This document shows, piece by piece, positions 56,460 to 64,000 of a stretch of DNA of 64,000 nucleotides. The translations under genes and the position numbers were made by a program. How positions within the stretch are numbered: position 1 is the stretch's first letter; each line of letters begins with the position of its first letter. The stretch covers positions 1 to 64,000 of the forward strand of contig CAIXKV010000216.1 in NCBI GenBank assembly GCA_903920145.1. The letters run 5' to 3'. The notes beneath the pieces are model-generated. The model was not told the origin of the DNA. It ran no database searches and saw only the letters and a list, made by a program, of their open reading frames with translations. Source of the stretch: an uncultured Rhodospirillales bacterium (GTDB lineage: Bacteria; Pseudomonadota; Alphaproteobacteria; Azospirillales; Azospirillaceae).

Positions 56460-58097
56460 ATGACTAATATCATTGACAATCCCTATGAAGTTAATCTTGA
56501 TCGCACGGCTGCAAATCACGTTCCGCTTTCTCCACTTTCTTTTATTCGTCGGACTGCCGCCGTCTACCCCCATCGAATCGCCGTTATCCATGGTTCAATC
56601 CAGCGTGATTGGGCCGAAACCTACCGTCGGTGTGTTCGCTTGGCCTCGGCTTTGGCGGGCCGAGGAATCGGTGTGGGCGATACGGTGGCGGTGATGGCGC
56701 CTAACCTGCCCGAATTGTTCGAGGCTCATTTCGGGATCCCCATGGTAGGGGCGGTGTTGAATGCTCTGAATGTTCGTCTCGATTCGGAAGCCTTGGCCTT
56801 CATCCTGGAACACAGCGATACCAAGGTGCTGATCACCGACCGCGAATTTTCGGCGGTGATCAGGCCGGCCCTAGCCAAACTCAATCGGCCCATTTTGGTC
56901 ATTGACATCGACGACCCAACCGCCAAAGGAGGGGAGTGTCTTGGTGAACTGACTTATGAAGCCTTCCTAGAAGAAGGAGACCCTAATTTTGCCTGGACCT
57001 TGCCAGACGATGAATGGCGGGCCATCTCTCTGAATTACACTTCAGGAACAACCGGCAATCCTAAGGGAGTTGTTTATCATCACCGGGGCGCTTACCTGAA
57101 TGCCATGGGGAATATCGTGGCCTGGGCGATGCCTCATCATCCTGTGTATTTGTGGACTCTGCCAATGTTCCACTGCAATGGATGGTGTTTTCCTTGGACA
57201 GTGACGGCCATGGCCGGAACCCATGTTTGCCTGCGCGGTATTTCAGCCAAAGCAATCTTTGATGCCATAGCCGACCACGGTGTCACCCATTTGTGCGGGG
57301 CGCCGATCATCATGGGGCTGCTAGTCAACGCCCCGCCGGGGGCCCGTCGCCCGATTCCCTCAGGCATTCGGATGATGACCGCTGGGGCCGCCCCACCGGC
57401 TAGCGTGCTCGAGAAAATGGAACGCCTGGGCTTCGACATCCTTCACACTTATGGTCTAACCGAAGTCTACGGGCCGGTGACGGTGTGCGCTTGGCATGAC
57501 AGTTGGGACGAGCTGCCGACGGAACAACGGGCGATGTTCAAGGCTCGGCAGGGCGTCAATAGCCAAGTGCTCGAAGGCTTAATGGTCGCCGACTCTCAAA
57601 CGATGGAGCCGGTGCCCGCCGACGGCGTCACCATCGGAGAGGTGTTTATGCGGGGCAACGTGGTGATGCGGGGCTACCTCAAAAACCCCCGAGCCACCGC
57701 AGAAGCGTTCGAAGGCGGCTGGTTCCACAGCGGCGATCTGGCGGTGATGCACGAGAACGGCTATATTGAAATCAAGGATCGTTCCAAAGACATCATCATC
57801 TCAGGCGGCGAGAATATTTCCACCATCGAGGTGGAGTCGGTGCTCTATCGCCATCCTGCGGTGCTGGAAGCCGCCGTGGTGGCGCGGCCAGACGAGACGT
57901 GGGGCGAGACGCCTTGTGCCTTCGTAACAGTCAAGCCGGGGGAAACGGTCAGTCAAGCCGACCTCGTTGCTTTTTGTCGACAGAACCTTGCCCATTTCAA
58001 ATGCCCGCGCCATATCGTGTTCACAGAACTGCCGAAAACCTCCACCGGCAAGATTCAGAAATTCGTTTTGCGTCAAAAGGTTAGGGATATGGCTTAA
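56460..58097 (+). CDS. AMP-binding acyl-CoA synthetase
   Basis: The 545-residue enzyme has the adenylate-forming signatures: SLNYTSGTTGNPKGVVYHHRG (about 180-200), TYGLTEVYGP, GWFHSGDLAV, DRSKDIIISGGENIS and the C-terminal catalytic Lys in TSTGKIQKF. It is most like medium-chain or methylthiopropionate-type acyl-CoA ligases (DmdB-like), but acyl specificity cannot be read. AAGGAAGG lies about 8 bases before the ATG. A MarR regulator follows. Confidence 0.92.
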   Translation: MTNIIDNPYEVNLDRTAANHVPLSPLSFIRRTAAVYPHRIAVIHGSIQRDWAETYRRCVRLASALAGRGIGVGDTVAVMAPNLPELFEAHFGIPMVGAVLNALNVRLDSEALAFILEHSDTKVLITDREFSAVIRPALAKLNRPILVIDIDDPTAKGGECLGELTYEAFLEEGDPNFAWTLPDDEWRAISLNYTSGTTGNPKGVVYHHRGAYLNAMGNIVAWAMPHHPVYLWTLPMFHCNGWCFPWTVTAMAGTHVCLRGISAKAIFDAIADHGVTHLCGAPIIMGLLVNAPPGARRPIPSGIRMMTAGAAPPASVLEKMERLGFDILHTYGLTEVYGPVTVCAWHDSWDELPTEQRAMFKARQGVNSQVLEGLMVADSQTMEPVPADGVTIGEVFMRGNVVMRGYLKNPRATAEAFEGGWFHSGDLAVMHENGYIEIKDRSKDIIISGGENISTIEVESVLYRHPAVLEAAVVARPDETWGETPCAFVTVKPGETVSQADLVAFCRQNLAHFKCPRHIVFTELPKTSTGKIQKFVLRQKVRDMA

Positions 58098-58298
58098 GGA
58101 CTTTGGTCCGTTGCGCCCACTCTTCCGGGCAAAGGGGGGGGGCGTGATGGGGGCCGTCGATGATGTTTTCGGCGGCACCCCGGAGGTCCGTCTTTATGAA
58201 CCCATTGACGGCGCAACCGAAAAAGAGGCAACACTACCGTGTGGAGCCGCACCGTCGCCAGGCAGAACAATCGATCAGAGGTTAAACGAGACACCACC

Positions 58299-58787
58299 AT
58301 GCAAGTGCAAATTTCGACGGTGGGAATTGCCGCTCTGATCGAGCGGGCGTCACGGTTAATACATTCCATCGGCTATGCCGAGGGGCTGTATCCGGCGCAA
58401 TGGACCGCGCTCCGTTTCTTTTCGGAAGCGCCGCCCTCTTCCCGAACCACGGCTGGCCTCGCCCGGTTCCAAGGCATGAGCCTCGGGCCGGTGGCACGCA
58501 CAGTGCGGACTCTGGTCGAGAAGGGATTGCTGGCCCGAGCCGCCAATCCATCAAGTCGACGAGCTGATTTGATCGCGGTAACGGCGGCAGGCCAGCTTCT
58601 GCTGAAACGGGATCCTCGGGCCGCAGTGGCGGGAGCTATCGAGACCATGCCTCCCGAACATCGGGAGGCTTTGGCTATGGCCATGGAGACCTTATTGCAT
58701 GGCCTGCTGGCCATTCAGCGATTTCCGGACCCAGATCATGGCCTGGAGGCCGGCAGGCCGGCAGAGGCCGAAGTTGAGTCTCACTAG
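58299..58787 (+). CDS. MarR-family transcriptional regulator
   Basis: The 162-residue protein has a winged-helix MarR core: LYPAQWTALRFFSEA, TTAGLARFQGMSLGPVARTVRTLVEKGLLARAANPSSRRADLIAVTAAGQ, i.e. recognition helix and wing. The ATG at 58299 is chosen over an upstream GTG. It lies about 200 bases after the acyl-CoA synthetase gene and may respond to an aromatic or acyl ligand linked to it. Confidence 0.87.
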   Translation: MQVQISTVGIAALIERASRLIHSIGYAEGLYPAQWTALRFFSEAPPSSRTTAGLARFQGMSLGPVARTVRTLVEKGLLARAANPSSRRADLIAVTAAGQLLLKRDPRAAVAGAIETMPPEHREALAMAMETLLHGLLAIQRFPDPDHGLEAGRPAEAEVESH

Positions 58788-58834
58788 GAGAAGGGCCTTG
58801 CCTCCCTGAGTACTCAGCGCAAGCCTTTCTGAGG

Positions 58835-58862
58835 GCGTAGGCTTCTTGCCTACGCTCTCTTT
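58835..58862 (+). terminator. Intrinsic terminator after the MarR gene
   Basis: Arms GCGTAGGC (58835-58842) and GCCTACGC (58848-58855) with a TTCTT loop are followed by TCTCTTTATT, a T-rich tract. It lies 48 bases after the stop. Confidence 0.85.
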
Positions 58863-58912
58863 ATTAAGGGGACAAGGGGCCCCGTGTGGTTCACGACCTC
58901 TCATACCCTCGA

Positions 58913-59070
58913 GCCTTGATGTTGACTCATCAAGGCTGCCCTCAGACGCCGGGCGGGCGCATCCGCGCCCCCTAGAGTCCACACACTGGGGCTTCGCGTC
59001 CACGAGGACGCGGGGCCGCCGTCGCGGCCCGATACCAGCGATGTGTCAGTGTCAGGGCTCGCCGGTATCA
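58913..59070 (+). repeat. Dispersed multi-hairpin element, copy D
   Basis: A full-length copy with five inverted repeats lies between the MarR gene and the convergent glycosyltransferase. Third hairpin arms are GCGTCC/GGACGC and fourth are GGGCCGC/GCGGCCC. One base of the last stem is changed (GATACCAGCGA against TCGCCGGTATC), giving a single mismatch. Its last 19 bases, read on the minus strand, encode the final residues Asp-Thr-Gly-Glu-Pro and the stop of the glycosyltransferase. Confidence 0.92.
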
Positions 59071-59858
59071 TAAAGCCGCAGGATTCGCTCGATAGGAACC
59101 CCTAGCCCGTAGAGCGCCAGGCACGTCAGATTACGCAGACTTCGGCGGAGGTAACCCGTTCGACGGAATCGCTCGGCAGACGTCATGGCTTTGCCGTCCA
59201 GCGCGACCAACCGAGCACGCCCCAGCCGGCGAATCAGGTCGACATCCTCCATCAGGGGCAAAGGTCGGAACCCGCCGATCGCATGATAAAGAGTTCGGGA
59301 CAGCAGCAAACCCTGGTCGCCGTAGGGCAGGGCCAACCACCGACACCGCCAGCGAACCCAACGCTCCAGGCGCCGGGCGGCAGGGGCTTCGTCATCAAGG
59401 GCGAAGAGAAAATAGCCCGCGCGGATTTCACTGTTGGGGTTACGGGGCGCGTTAGCCAGAAAAGCCCGAATCGTCCGAATCGCCTGATCATCCAGGCGGG
59501 TATCCGCGTGAACGAATAGGAAGAAACGGCCCGTAGCGGCTTCAGCCCCGGCGGCGAGCTGGGGCCCGCGCCCACGCGGCGCAGCGATGACTCGCGCACC
59601 ACCAGCTTGAGCTATCGCTGCGGTGCCATCGCCGGAACCGCCATCCGTCACCACCAACTCGACATTTTCTCCCAACCCAGCCAGGGCCGCTAATGTCACC
59701 GGCAAAACCGCAGCCGCGTTGAGCGTTGGAATAATCACCGACAGCGTGGGGCTTGAGAGTGATACCGGCGAGCCCTGACCATGACACCTCGTCGGTATCA
59801 GGTCGCACTCGCTCGGTGTCTGAAGAGAGCCTTGATGGAAGGTGCCCCTGCTCTGCAT
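59052..59858 (-). CDS. Family 2 glycosyltransferase (TIGR04283 type) with repeat-derived termini
   Basis: The conserved domain runs from SVIIPTLNAA (about residue 40) through VVTDGGSGDGT and the FVHADTRLD metal motif, a family of small cytosolic GT-A enzymes, to PIERILRLY. Both ends come from the dispersed element: residues about 8-33 are read from copy E, and the last five residues (DTGEP) and stop from copy D. The ATG at 59858 overlaps the upstream stop as TGATG; no ordinary start lies between the repeat and the domain except a GTG at the Val of SVIIP, which would truncate the first strand. It ends the lpxK-lpxL-unknown-unknown run. Confidence 0.85.
   Translation of the reverse strand: MQSRGTFHQGSLQTPSECDLIPTRCHGQGSPVSLSSPTLSVIIPTLNAAAVLPVTLAALAGLGENVELVVTDGGSGDGTAAIAQAGGARVIAAPRGRGPQLAAGAEAATGRFFLFVHADTRLDDQAIRTIRAFLANAPRNPNSEIRAGYFLFALDDEAPAARRLERWVRWRCRWLALPYGDQGLLLSRTLYHAIGGFRPLPLMEDVDLIRRLGRARLVALDGKAMTSAERFRRTGYLRRSLRNLTCLALYGLGVPIERILRLYDTGEP
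59760..59837 (-). repeat. Dispersed multi-hairpin element, copy E (short, diverged, within a CDS)
   Basis: On the minus strand this reads from CATCAAGGCT through a shortened, changed middle (TTCAGACACCGAGCGAG) to GATACCGACGA and TCGCCGGTATCA. The left arm of the first hairpin and the third and fourth hairpins are missing. The last hairpin survives with one mismatch. It lies inside the N-terminal coding part of the glycosyltransferase gene in the same direction as that gene. Confidence 0.8.
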
Positions 59859-61180
59859 CAAAGTCCGCCCAGTCGTGCCATCAGAAGGCGTTGGGCTTCA
59901 TCGGGACCGGCGATCAGTTCGATCAACCGGATGGAGCGCATCAGAGATTGCGATTGGGCACGGTCATAAGGAGTATCCGACACGCTCCGGCGTTCCAGTT
60001 CGGCGCAGATAGTCGATAACTTTTGTTCAACATCTTTGCGAATCCCAACAGCATCAGCGACTCGCGCACACCGTCGCAAGGATAGAGCGGATCTCTCGGC
60101 ATTTTCCATTTGTTCCAGGGTGGGCTCAGACGCTGCGTCCGGTGATAAGTTCTCGAATAGATCCTGATCTGCCTTCACAATCACGGTATCAAGAACAAAA
60201 TTTGCGATCTCTCGTCGGGCACTACACACTTGGTCTGCGACTTTATGATCATGTGAACCGTATAATGATCGCTCAAGAGAAATTAAACGAGCGACAAGTT
60301 GTTCAACGAGTTGTGCCCCTGCACTGGGATCGGCGGCATCATTTTGTTGTTGACGTAAAATTTGGGTTTCGCTGGCTAGGGCTGAAAGCGCATTGCTGCC
60401 AATCGTACCCAATAACTCGGCCCGTTCGGCATTGGAACAGGGCAGTGACATCTCACCAAGAGCTTGAAGAAGGTCTCCAGGACGAGCCATTCGTGCCAAA
60501 AGAAGTAAAATAAACGTCTGAACTTTACGCATTGAAGACGCCGCCAGGCGCATCACCGTTGTCGATACCAGTTCGATTTCGACTGGAGAAAGCGATTTAA
60601 TCGGTCGATCTGGTAAATTAAGTTTAGCCGTTTCAATTTCTGGCGCGATTGATAAAATATCTGAAATATTTAATAACTGCTGTCGAACATCTTCGGTCAC
60701 GGTAACGTGATCATTGCCAACACGATGTCGGCCAATACTGTTATTTTTTTCTAAGAAATCCGATATTTGTTGTGCCGCAGCAGACCACAAAGCCAAACCG
60801 ATAGCAAAAATATCCTTCTGATTCAATGGATCCGTGACGCGAACGCGCTCTTCGGTGCGCTGCATCAGGGACGGATCAACCGTCGCCCGAACAATGCTCC
60901 AACAAGGCTGAACAATCGCACGAGACAACCGCCCAATTCTAGCGCGGTAGCGTTCGGTTGGATCGAATAAATCTTCCATAGGCCGAAACAAAAGCCGTTG
61001 AGCCGTCAGCGGGCGGGGCGGACGCAATCGGACCAAACGAGGCCGGATCTGGTCGAGCACCACCCGCACTTGCCCACGATCCGGAGCTTGTTCAACCAGT
61101 TTAAGGACGTCCAAAAGCCGTTTGTCGGGAAGGCCAAGGCTAGCTAAGGCGATGCGGCGCCATTCTTCAAGCGAACTCAT
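59858..61180 (-). CDS. Unknown helical protein, coupled gene pair (second member)
   Basis: The 440-residue soluble protein is largely helical, Arg/Leu-rich, without signal peptide or membrane helix, and has no motif I recognise. Notable segments are PRPLTAQRLLFRPMEDLFDP (57-76 region) and a long helix-rich core. It overlaps the upstream gene by ATGA (61177-61180) and the downstream glycosyltransferase by TGATG. Codons in the middle are AT-richer than at the ends. The PPRPLTAQRLLFRPMEDLF motif is the best handle for a family search. Confidence 0.72.
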   Translation of the reverse strand: MSSLEEWRRIALASLGLPDKRLLDVLKLVEQAPDRGQVRVVLDQIRPRLVRLRPPRPLTAQRLLFRPMEDLFDPTERYRARIGRLSRAIVQPCWSIVRATVDPSLMQRTEERVRVTDPLNQKDIFAIGLALWSAAAQQISDFLEKNNSIGRHRVGNDHVTVTEDVRQQLLNISDILSIAPEIETAKLNLPDRPIKSLSPVEIELVSTTVMRLAASSMRKVQTFILLLLARMARPGDLLQALGEMSLPCSNAERAELLGTIGSNALSALASETQILRQQQNDAADPSAGAQLVEQLVARLISLERSLYGSHDHKVADQVCSARREIANFVLDTVIVKADQDLFENLSPDAASEPTLEQMENAERSALSLRRCARVADAVGIRKDVEQKLSTICAELERRSVSDTPYDRAQSQSLMRSIRLIELIAGPDEAQRLLMARLGGL

Positions 61181-62289
61181 CTCAGCTCCGCTTTGCGGAC
61201 TTCATTCCTTTGGACTTGCTCATAGTCAAGAAGTCCGGTACGCCAGTCTTCGTTGGCGCGAACCCAACGTCGATGGACAGTCGTAAGCTTATGAGCCTGT
61301 TGATCGCTAATAATTTCTAATTGATTTCTTGGAATAATCGGCAATAATGCAAAACTGTTAGCCACCATGGCTTCCCGTTCTCGGCTCCCTTTGGCGGCTG
61401 CGTCTCGAAATTCGCCGATTAAGTAATCCCAACCGTCAAGCAACCAAGCTAATTGTTGAACTTGCTCTCTCAGAGCGCTGAAGTTCTTTTCCCAGGTCTT
61501 TAACAGTTCTGACAGCGATTCAGTTTCATTGTGAACAACTTTGACAACCTTTTCACTCATTTTATTGGTTAAATCGGCGATGCTTGCTTCAAATACACCC
61601 AAATGAGCAATCTCATCGGGCATTTCAAGTGACCATTGGCGCAAATGGTGGCTAAATTGAGACAGTTCATCGGATAAAGCCCGTAGTCGGCCTGGTTCTG
61701 ATGCTTGTGGCAATCCAATCGGGGCAACCAGACTGCTTAATGTCTCAATCCTCATATAAAGTTCATCTTGCGAAACATTCAATCGTTGAGCAACACCTTT
61801 TAAGGCTGCTTTGAGTTCTCTTTGGGCTGAAATCGATCCCAATCCTTGCTCAATCAAATTATTAGGAGAAATATTAATCAGTTTAAGTAACTGTAAAATT
61901 AATAAAAAAGTAGTCATAATTTGGTATTGCTTTTCACCGTCCAGAATCTCTCGAGCTTTTTGCGCCGCACGCGGCCCAGCCAATCCTTGGGCTGCGACAT
62001 CTAAGGTAACGTAACGCATTTTGATTGGGTCATCGACATTGCGTTTTTGTATCTGTTCAAACAGAACTCGATCATGTAAGGTTGTGGTTATTGTCGACAT
62101 AATCGACTTCCACGGCATAATATAATACCCTTTGCCTCCTGATAAGCTTGGCAGAACAAATTCGCAGCGACCGGGGCCATCGTTACAGCGCATCCGAGCC
62201 TGAGTCAGAGCCGGAGTGGTAAAAAAAACCGCAATACCGCGTTCAGTCCAGCTATTGGCCACCAGACCGGCTGTTTTCTCGGAACTCAT
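61177..62289 (-). CDS. Unknown protein, coupled gene pair (first member)
   Basis: The 370-residue protein has an N-terminal part with alternating hydrophobic strands (GIAVFFTTPALTQARMRCND, CEFVLPSLSGG) and then long coiled-coil-like helices (about 90-330; LSELLKTWEKNFSALREQVQQL). No membrane or catalytic motif is seen. An internal ATG at 62100 region (MSTITTTLHDRVLF) is an alternative start, but the upstream 63 residues look protein-like. It ends in an ATGA overlap with the next unknown gene, so the two probably form a complex. Family not recognised. Confidence 0.7.
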   Translation of the reverse strand: MSSEKTAGLVANSWTERGIAVFFTTPALTQARMRCNDGPGRCEFVLPSLSGGKGYYIMPWKSIMSTITTTLHDRVLFEQIQKRNVDDPIKMRYVTLDVAAQGLAGPRAAQKAREILDGEKQYQIMTTFLLILQLLKLINISPNNLIEQGLGSISAQRELKAALKGVAQRLNVSQDELYMRIETLSSLVAPIGLPQASEPGRLRALSDELSQFSHHLRQWSLEMPDEIAHLGVFEASIADLTNKMSEKVVKVVHNETESLSELLKTWEKNFSALREQVQQLAWLLDGWDYLIGEFRDAAAKGSREREAMVANSFALLPIIPRNQLEIISDQQAHKLTTVHRRWVRANEDWRTGLLDYEQVQRNEVRKAELR

Positions 62290-62435
62290 TGACGGAATCG
62301 TTTATATGGGATCAAAGGGAATCCAAGAGCGATGGCCCGCTCTGATAGTCTATCTTGAGGATAGCAGCCTATCCCAGCATTTGCCGATCAAAAAAGAAAG
62401 CGGCTGTACCCGATCGATGGATCCGCTGATCTGTC

Positions 62436-63344
62436 TCAATCCGGCCACCGTTTATGTAACCACAACCATTGATCTGGCCGCTCCCGAATCCAGCTTTCCA
62501 AGAGAGCATTGATGGTTGTCATCAATGTACGGATGTCGGCTTCGCGGTTGCCCGTATCGGGCACGGTTAAAGGCGGCAAAATGGTCAGACGAAAACGAGT
62601 CCCAGCGAGCCGTTCAGTGCGGGTTGGCAAGAGCGGGCAACGGAATTTAAGAGCCAGTTGAGCAACAGCCGGAGCAGTCATTGCCATCCGACCAAAGAAT
62701 GGAATTGAAATGCCATCATTCATCTTTTGATCCACCAGCATCGCGACGGTACCGCCCTCGGCCAAAGCCGCAACGATGGCGCGGGCACCATCCCGGCCCT
62801 TTGGGACCAGTCGCCCCCGTCCGGCCCGACGCCCAGCGGTCATCAACTCTTGAATCAACGGATTATTCGGCTTCCGATAAATTGAGGTGAGGGTTAGGCC
62901 ATGGCGGGACGCCCCGATGGGCAAAAGTTCCCAGTTGGCTAAATGACCACTGAACATTAAGTGGGGCCGAGGCTGTCCTTCGACCGGGTGGGGCAGGTGC
63001 TCAACACCCACCACTTCAATTCGGCGCTGAACCGGATCATCCCAGAGCCGGTCCAAATGGGGATGTTCAGCCATCACCCGCCCAAGATTATCCCACATGC
63101 CCCGGAGAATTTCCCGATGACGCGAATCGGACAACTCCGGCAACGCTCGCCGCAAATTCACCTGCGCCCGCCGGGAGAAGGGCAGGTGCGGCCCAAGCGA
63201 ACGTCCCAGCCAACCGCCAAACGCCGAAGCCCAATCCACTGGCAACAGCGCGACCAGATGATACAGCGCATGAATAACGACCGCTTCAACGGGATAGAGC
63301 AGATAATGGCGAAGTTTTCGGGCAATGGCGCTACGGTTAGACAT
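62436..63344 (-). CDS. Lysophospholipid/lipid A acyltransferase (LpxL/HtrB family)
   Basis: The 302-residue protein has an N-terminal membrane segment (about 14-36) and the catalytic H-x4-E motif in SGHLANWELL, plus VDQKMNDGISIPFFGR and a C-terminal WLWLHKRW motif of late lipid A acyltransferases. The ATG at 63344 overlaps the end of lpxK by eight bases, supporting a lipid A role. Which acyl position it fills cannot be told. Confidence 0.9.
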   Translation of the reverse strand: MSNRSAIARKLRHYLLYPVEAVVIHALYHLVALLPVDWASAFGGWLGRSLGPHLPFSRRAQVNLRRALPELSDSRHREILRGMWDNLGRVMAEHPHLDRLWDDPVQRRIEVVGVEHLPHPVEGQPRPHLMFSGHLANWELLPIGASRHGLTLTSIYRKPNNPLIQELMTAGRRAGRGRLVPKGRDGARAIVAALAEGGTVAMLVDQKMNDGISIPFFGRMAMTAPAVAQLALKFRCPLLPTRTERLAGTRFRLTILPPLTVPDTGNREADIRTLMTTINALLESWIRERPDQWLWLHKRWPD

Positions 63345-64000
63345 GAGCTTCAAGGGCCTCAGAAGACGGGAACACGGCCTCAAGTAGAGCCGCGAATCGA
63401 TCCGGTTCCTGCCAAGCGACCGTCACCGGCACCACCTGGATTTGAGCGCGCAGCGCCGCCGGCAGGCGTGCAGCATCTTTAGCGGTGGTCACGGGCTCGG
63501 CGCCGTGGGCACGAGCGCGATCCAGCAGTGCCGCGATTTCGTCTGATCGATAGGGATGGTGATCGGGAAAAGCCAGGGTTTCAACCAACACCCCCCCGAG
63601 CGCGCGACAGGTTTCGAAGAATTTGTCTGGTCGGCCAATGCCGGCGAAAGCCAACAACCGCCGCCCCCGAAGCCGTTCCACCACCGCCGGGTCAGGAACC
63701 AACGCGGCCTGAAGCATCGGCAGAGACAGGCCGGTTGATGCCGTCCATCCCGCAACTTCGGCAGCAATCCCAGCGCGGTCCTGGCCGAGAATCACCAGAG
63801 CCGACGCTCTGCGCAAACCACGCCAAACGGGCTCCCGCAACGGCCCTGCTGGAATCACCCGGCCATTGCCGAACCCAGCGGTCCCGTCCACCACCAGCAG
63901 CGCCAAACGATAACGAAGAGCCGGATTTTGAAACCCATCATCCAACACAAGGGCCTTCGCTCCGGCGGCGCGCGCCGCCATGGCCCCGGCGGCCCGATCG
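63337..64000 (-). CDS. lpxK: Tetraacyldisaccharide 4'-kinase LpxK (C-terminal part; runs off the window)
   Basis: LpxK phosphorylates the 4' position of the lipid A disaccharide. The visible 3' part keeps VLDDGFQNPALRY, AGPLREP, LAFAGIGRPDKFFE, FPDHHPYRSDEI and TTAKDAARL, all diagnostic. The frame stays open to the window end, so the N-terminal P-loop domain lies beyond 64000. It precedes the LpxL-like gene by overlap. Confidence 0.95.
   Translation of the reverse strand, partial: DRAAGAMAARAAGAKALVLDDGFQNPALRYRLALLVVDGTAGFGNGRVIPAGPLREPVWRGLRRASALVILGQDRAGIAAEVAGWTASTGLSLPMLQAALVPDPAVVERLRGRRLLAFAGIGRPDKFFETCRALGGVLVETLAFPDHHPYRSDEIAALLDRARAHGAEPVTTAKDAARLPAALRAQIQVVPVTVAWQEPDRFAALLEAVFPSSEALEAHV

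Noticed and set aside
58147-58338. Possible 64-codon gene before the MarR regulator
   Set aside because: It overlaps the regulator start in another frame and has no family features; the G-run upstream is not a good ribosome site.
58846-59073. Plus-strand 75-codon frame through repeat copy D
   Set aside because: It is only the repeat read in another frame plus intergenic DNA, with no ribosome site. It does show the element is stop-poor in several frames.
1-64000. Prophage, transposon, CRISPR array, tRNA or rRNA genes
   Set aside because: No integrase, transposase, phage structural gene, regular spacer array or tRNA-like T-loop sequence was found on either strand by eye.

Overview
The window looks like a chromosomal segment of an alphaproteobacterium, most likely of the order Rhodospirillales. 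This rests on a hopanoid operon in the order hpnB-C-D-E, a three-subunit transhydrogenase (pntAA-pntAB-pntB) as in Rhodospirillum, a dense set of chemoreceptors, and gene families typical of that group. Base composition is generally GC-rich but drops sharply in patches, often inside a single gene. I see no tRNA or rRNA gene, no CRISPR array and no intact transposon.

Layout. 1-4.8 kb (minus): a small membrane protein and hpnBCDE, chained by 4-base stop/start overlaps. 5.1-14.2 kb (plus): housekeeping run with a DEDDh exonuclease, rlpA, dacA, tmk, holB, metG, tatD, a metallo-beta-lactamase-fold hydrolase and a DUF1835 protein. 14.4-15.6 kb (minus): a pentapeptide-repeat protein. 16-25.5 kb (plus): cell-envelope genes, namely two GT-C-like polytopic proteins, an OpgC-type acyltransferase, two tandem SGNH hydrolases (one apparently catalytically dead), a SUMF1-fold lipid- or sugar-surface candidate of unknown role, and a pentameric ligand-gated channel homologue with a small membrane partner. 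25.5-26.3 kb (minus): a TMEM165/GDT1-type transporter under a yybP-ykoY (Mn2+) riboswitch. 26.6-31.1 kb: a 2-oxoglutarate dioxygenase and the pnt operon. 31.3-35.6 kb: a PAS histidine kinase and a Cache chemoreceptor. 36-44.7 kb: metallophosphoesterase/lipid kinase pair, small exported proteins, a GNAT enzyme, a two-gene operon of unknown function with a degenerate EAL domain, and a soluble globin-MCP-PilZ-CZB receptor. 45.5-54.3 kb (plus): two tethered poly-HAMP chemoreceptors, cheW, cheR, a winged-helix/CZB protein, cheB and cheD (no cheA or cheY in view). 54.4-58.8 kb: gltX, a small Cys/Pro-rich exported protein, an acyl-CoA synthetase and a MarR regulator. 59-64 kb (minus): lpxK (cut by the window end), an LpxL-like acyltransferase, two unknown helical proteins and a glycosyltransferase, tightly coupled.

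Most striking are: (1) a dispersed multi-hairpin element in five copies that supplies stop codons, C-termini and in-frame N-termini to neighbouring genes, resembling Rickettsia palindromic elements in behaviour; its hairpin arms change between copies while staying palindromic; (2) two different CZB (zinc-binding) signalling proteins within 10 kb, one a DNA-binding-domain fusion placed between cheR and cheB; (3) an OpgC plus active/inactive SGNH pair suggesting an envelope acylation module; (4) a bacterial Cys-loop-like channel homologue translationally coupled to a small membrane protein.
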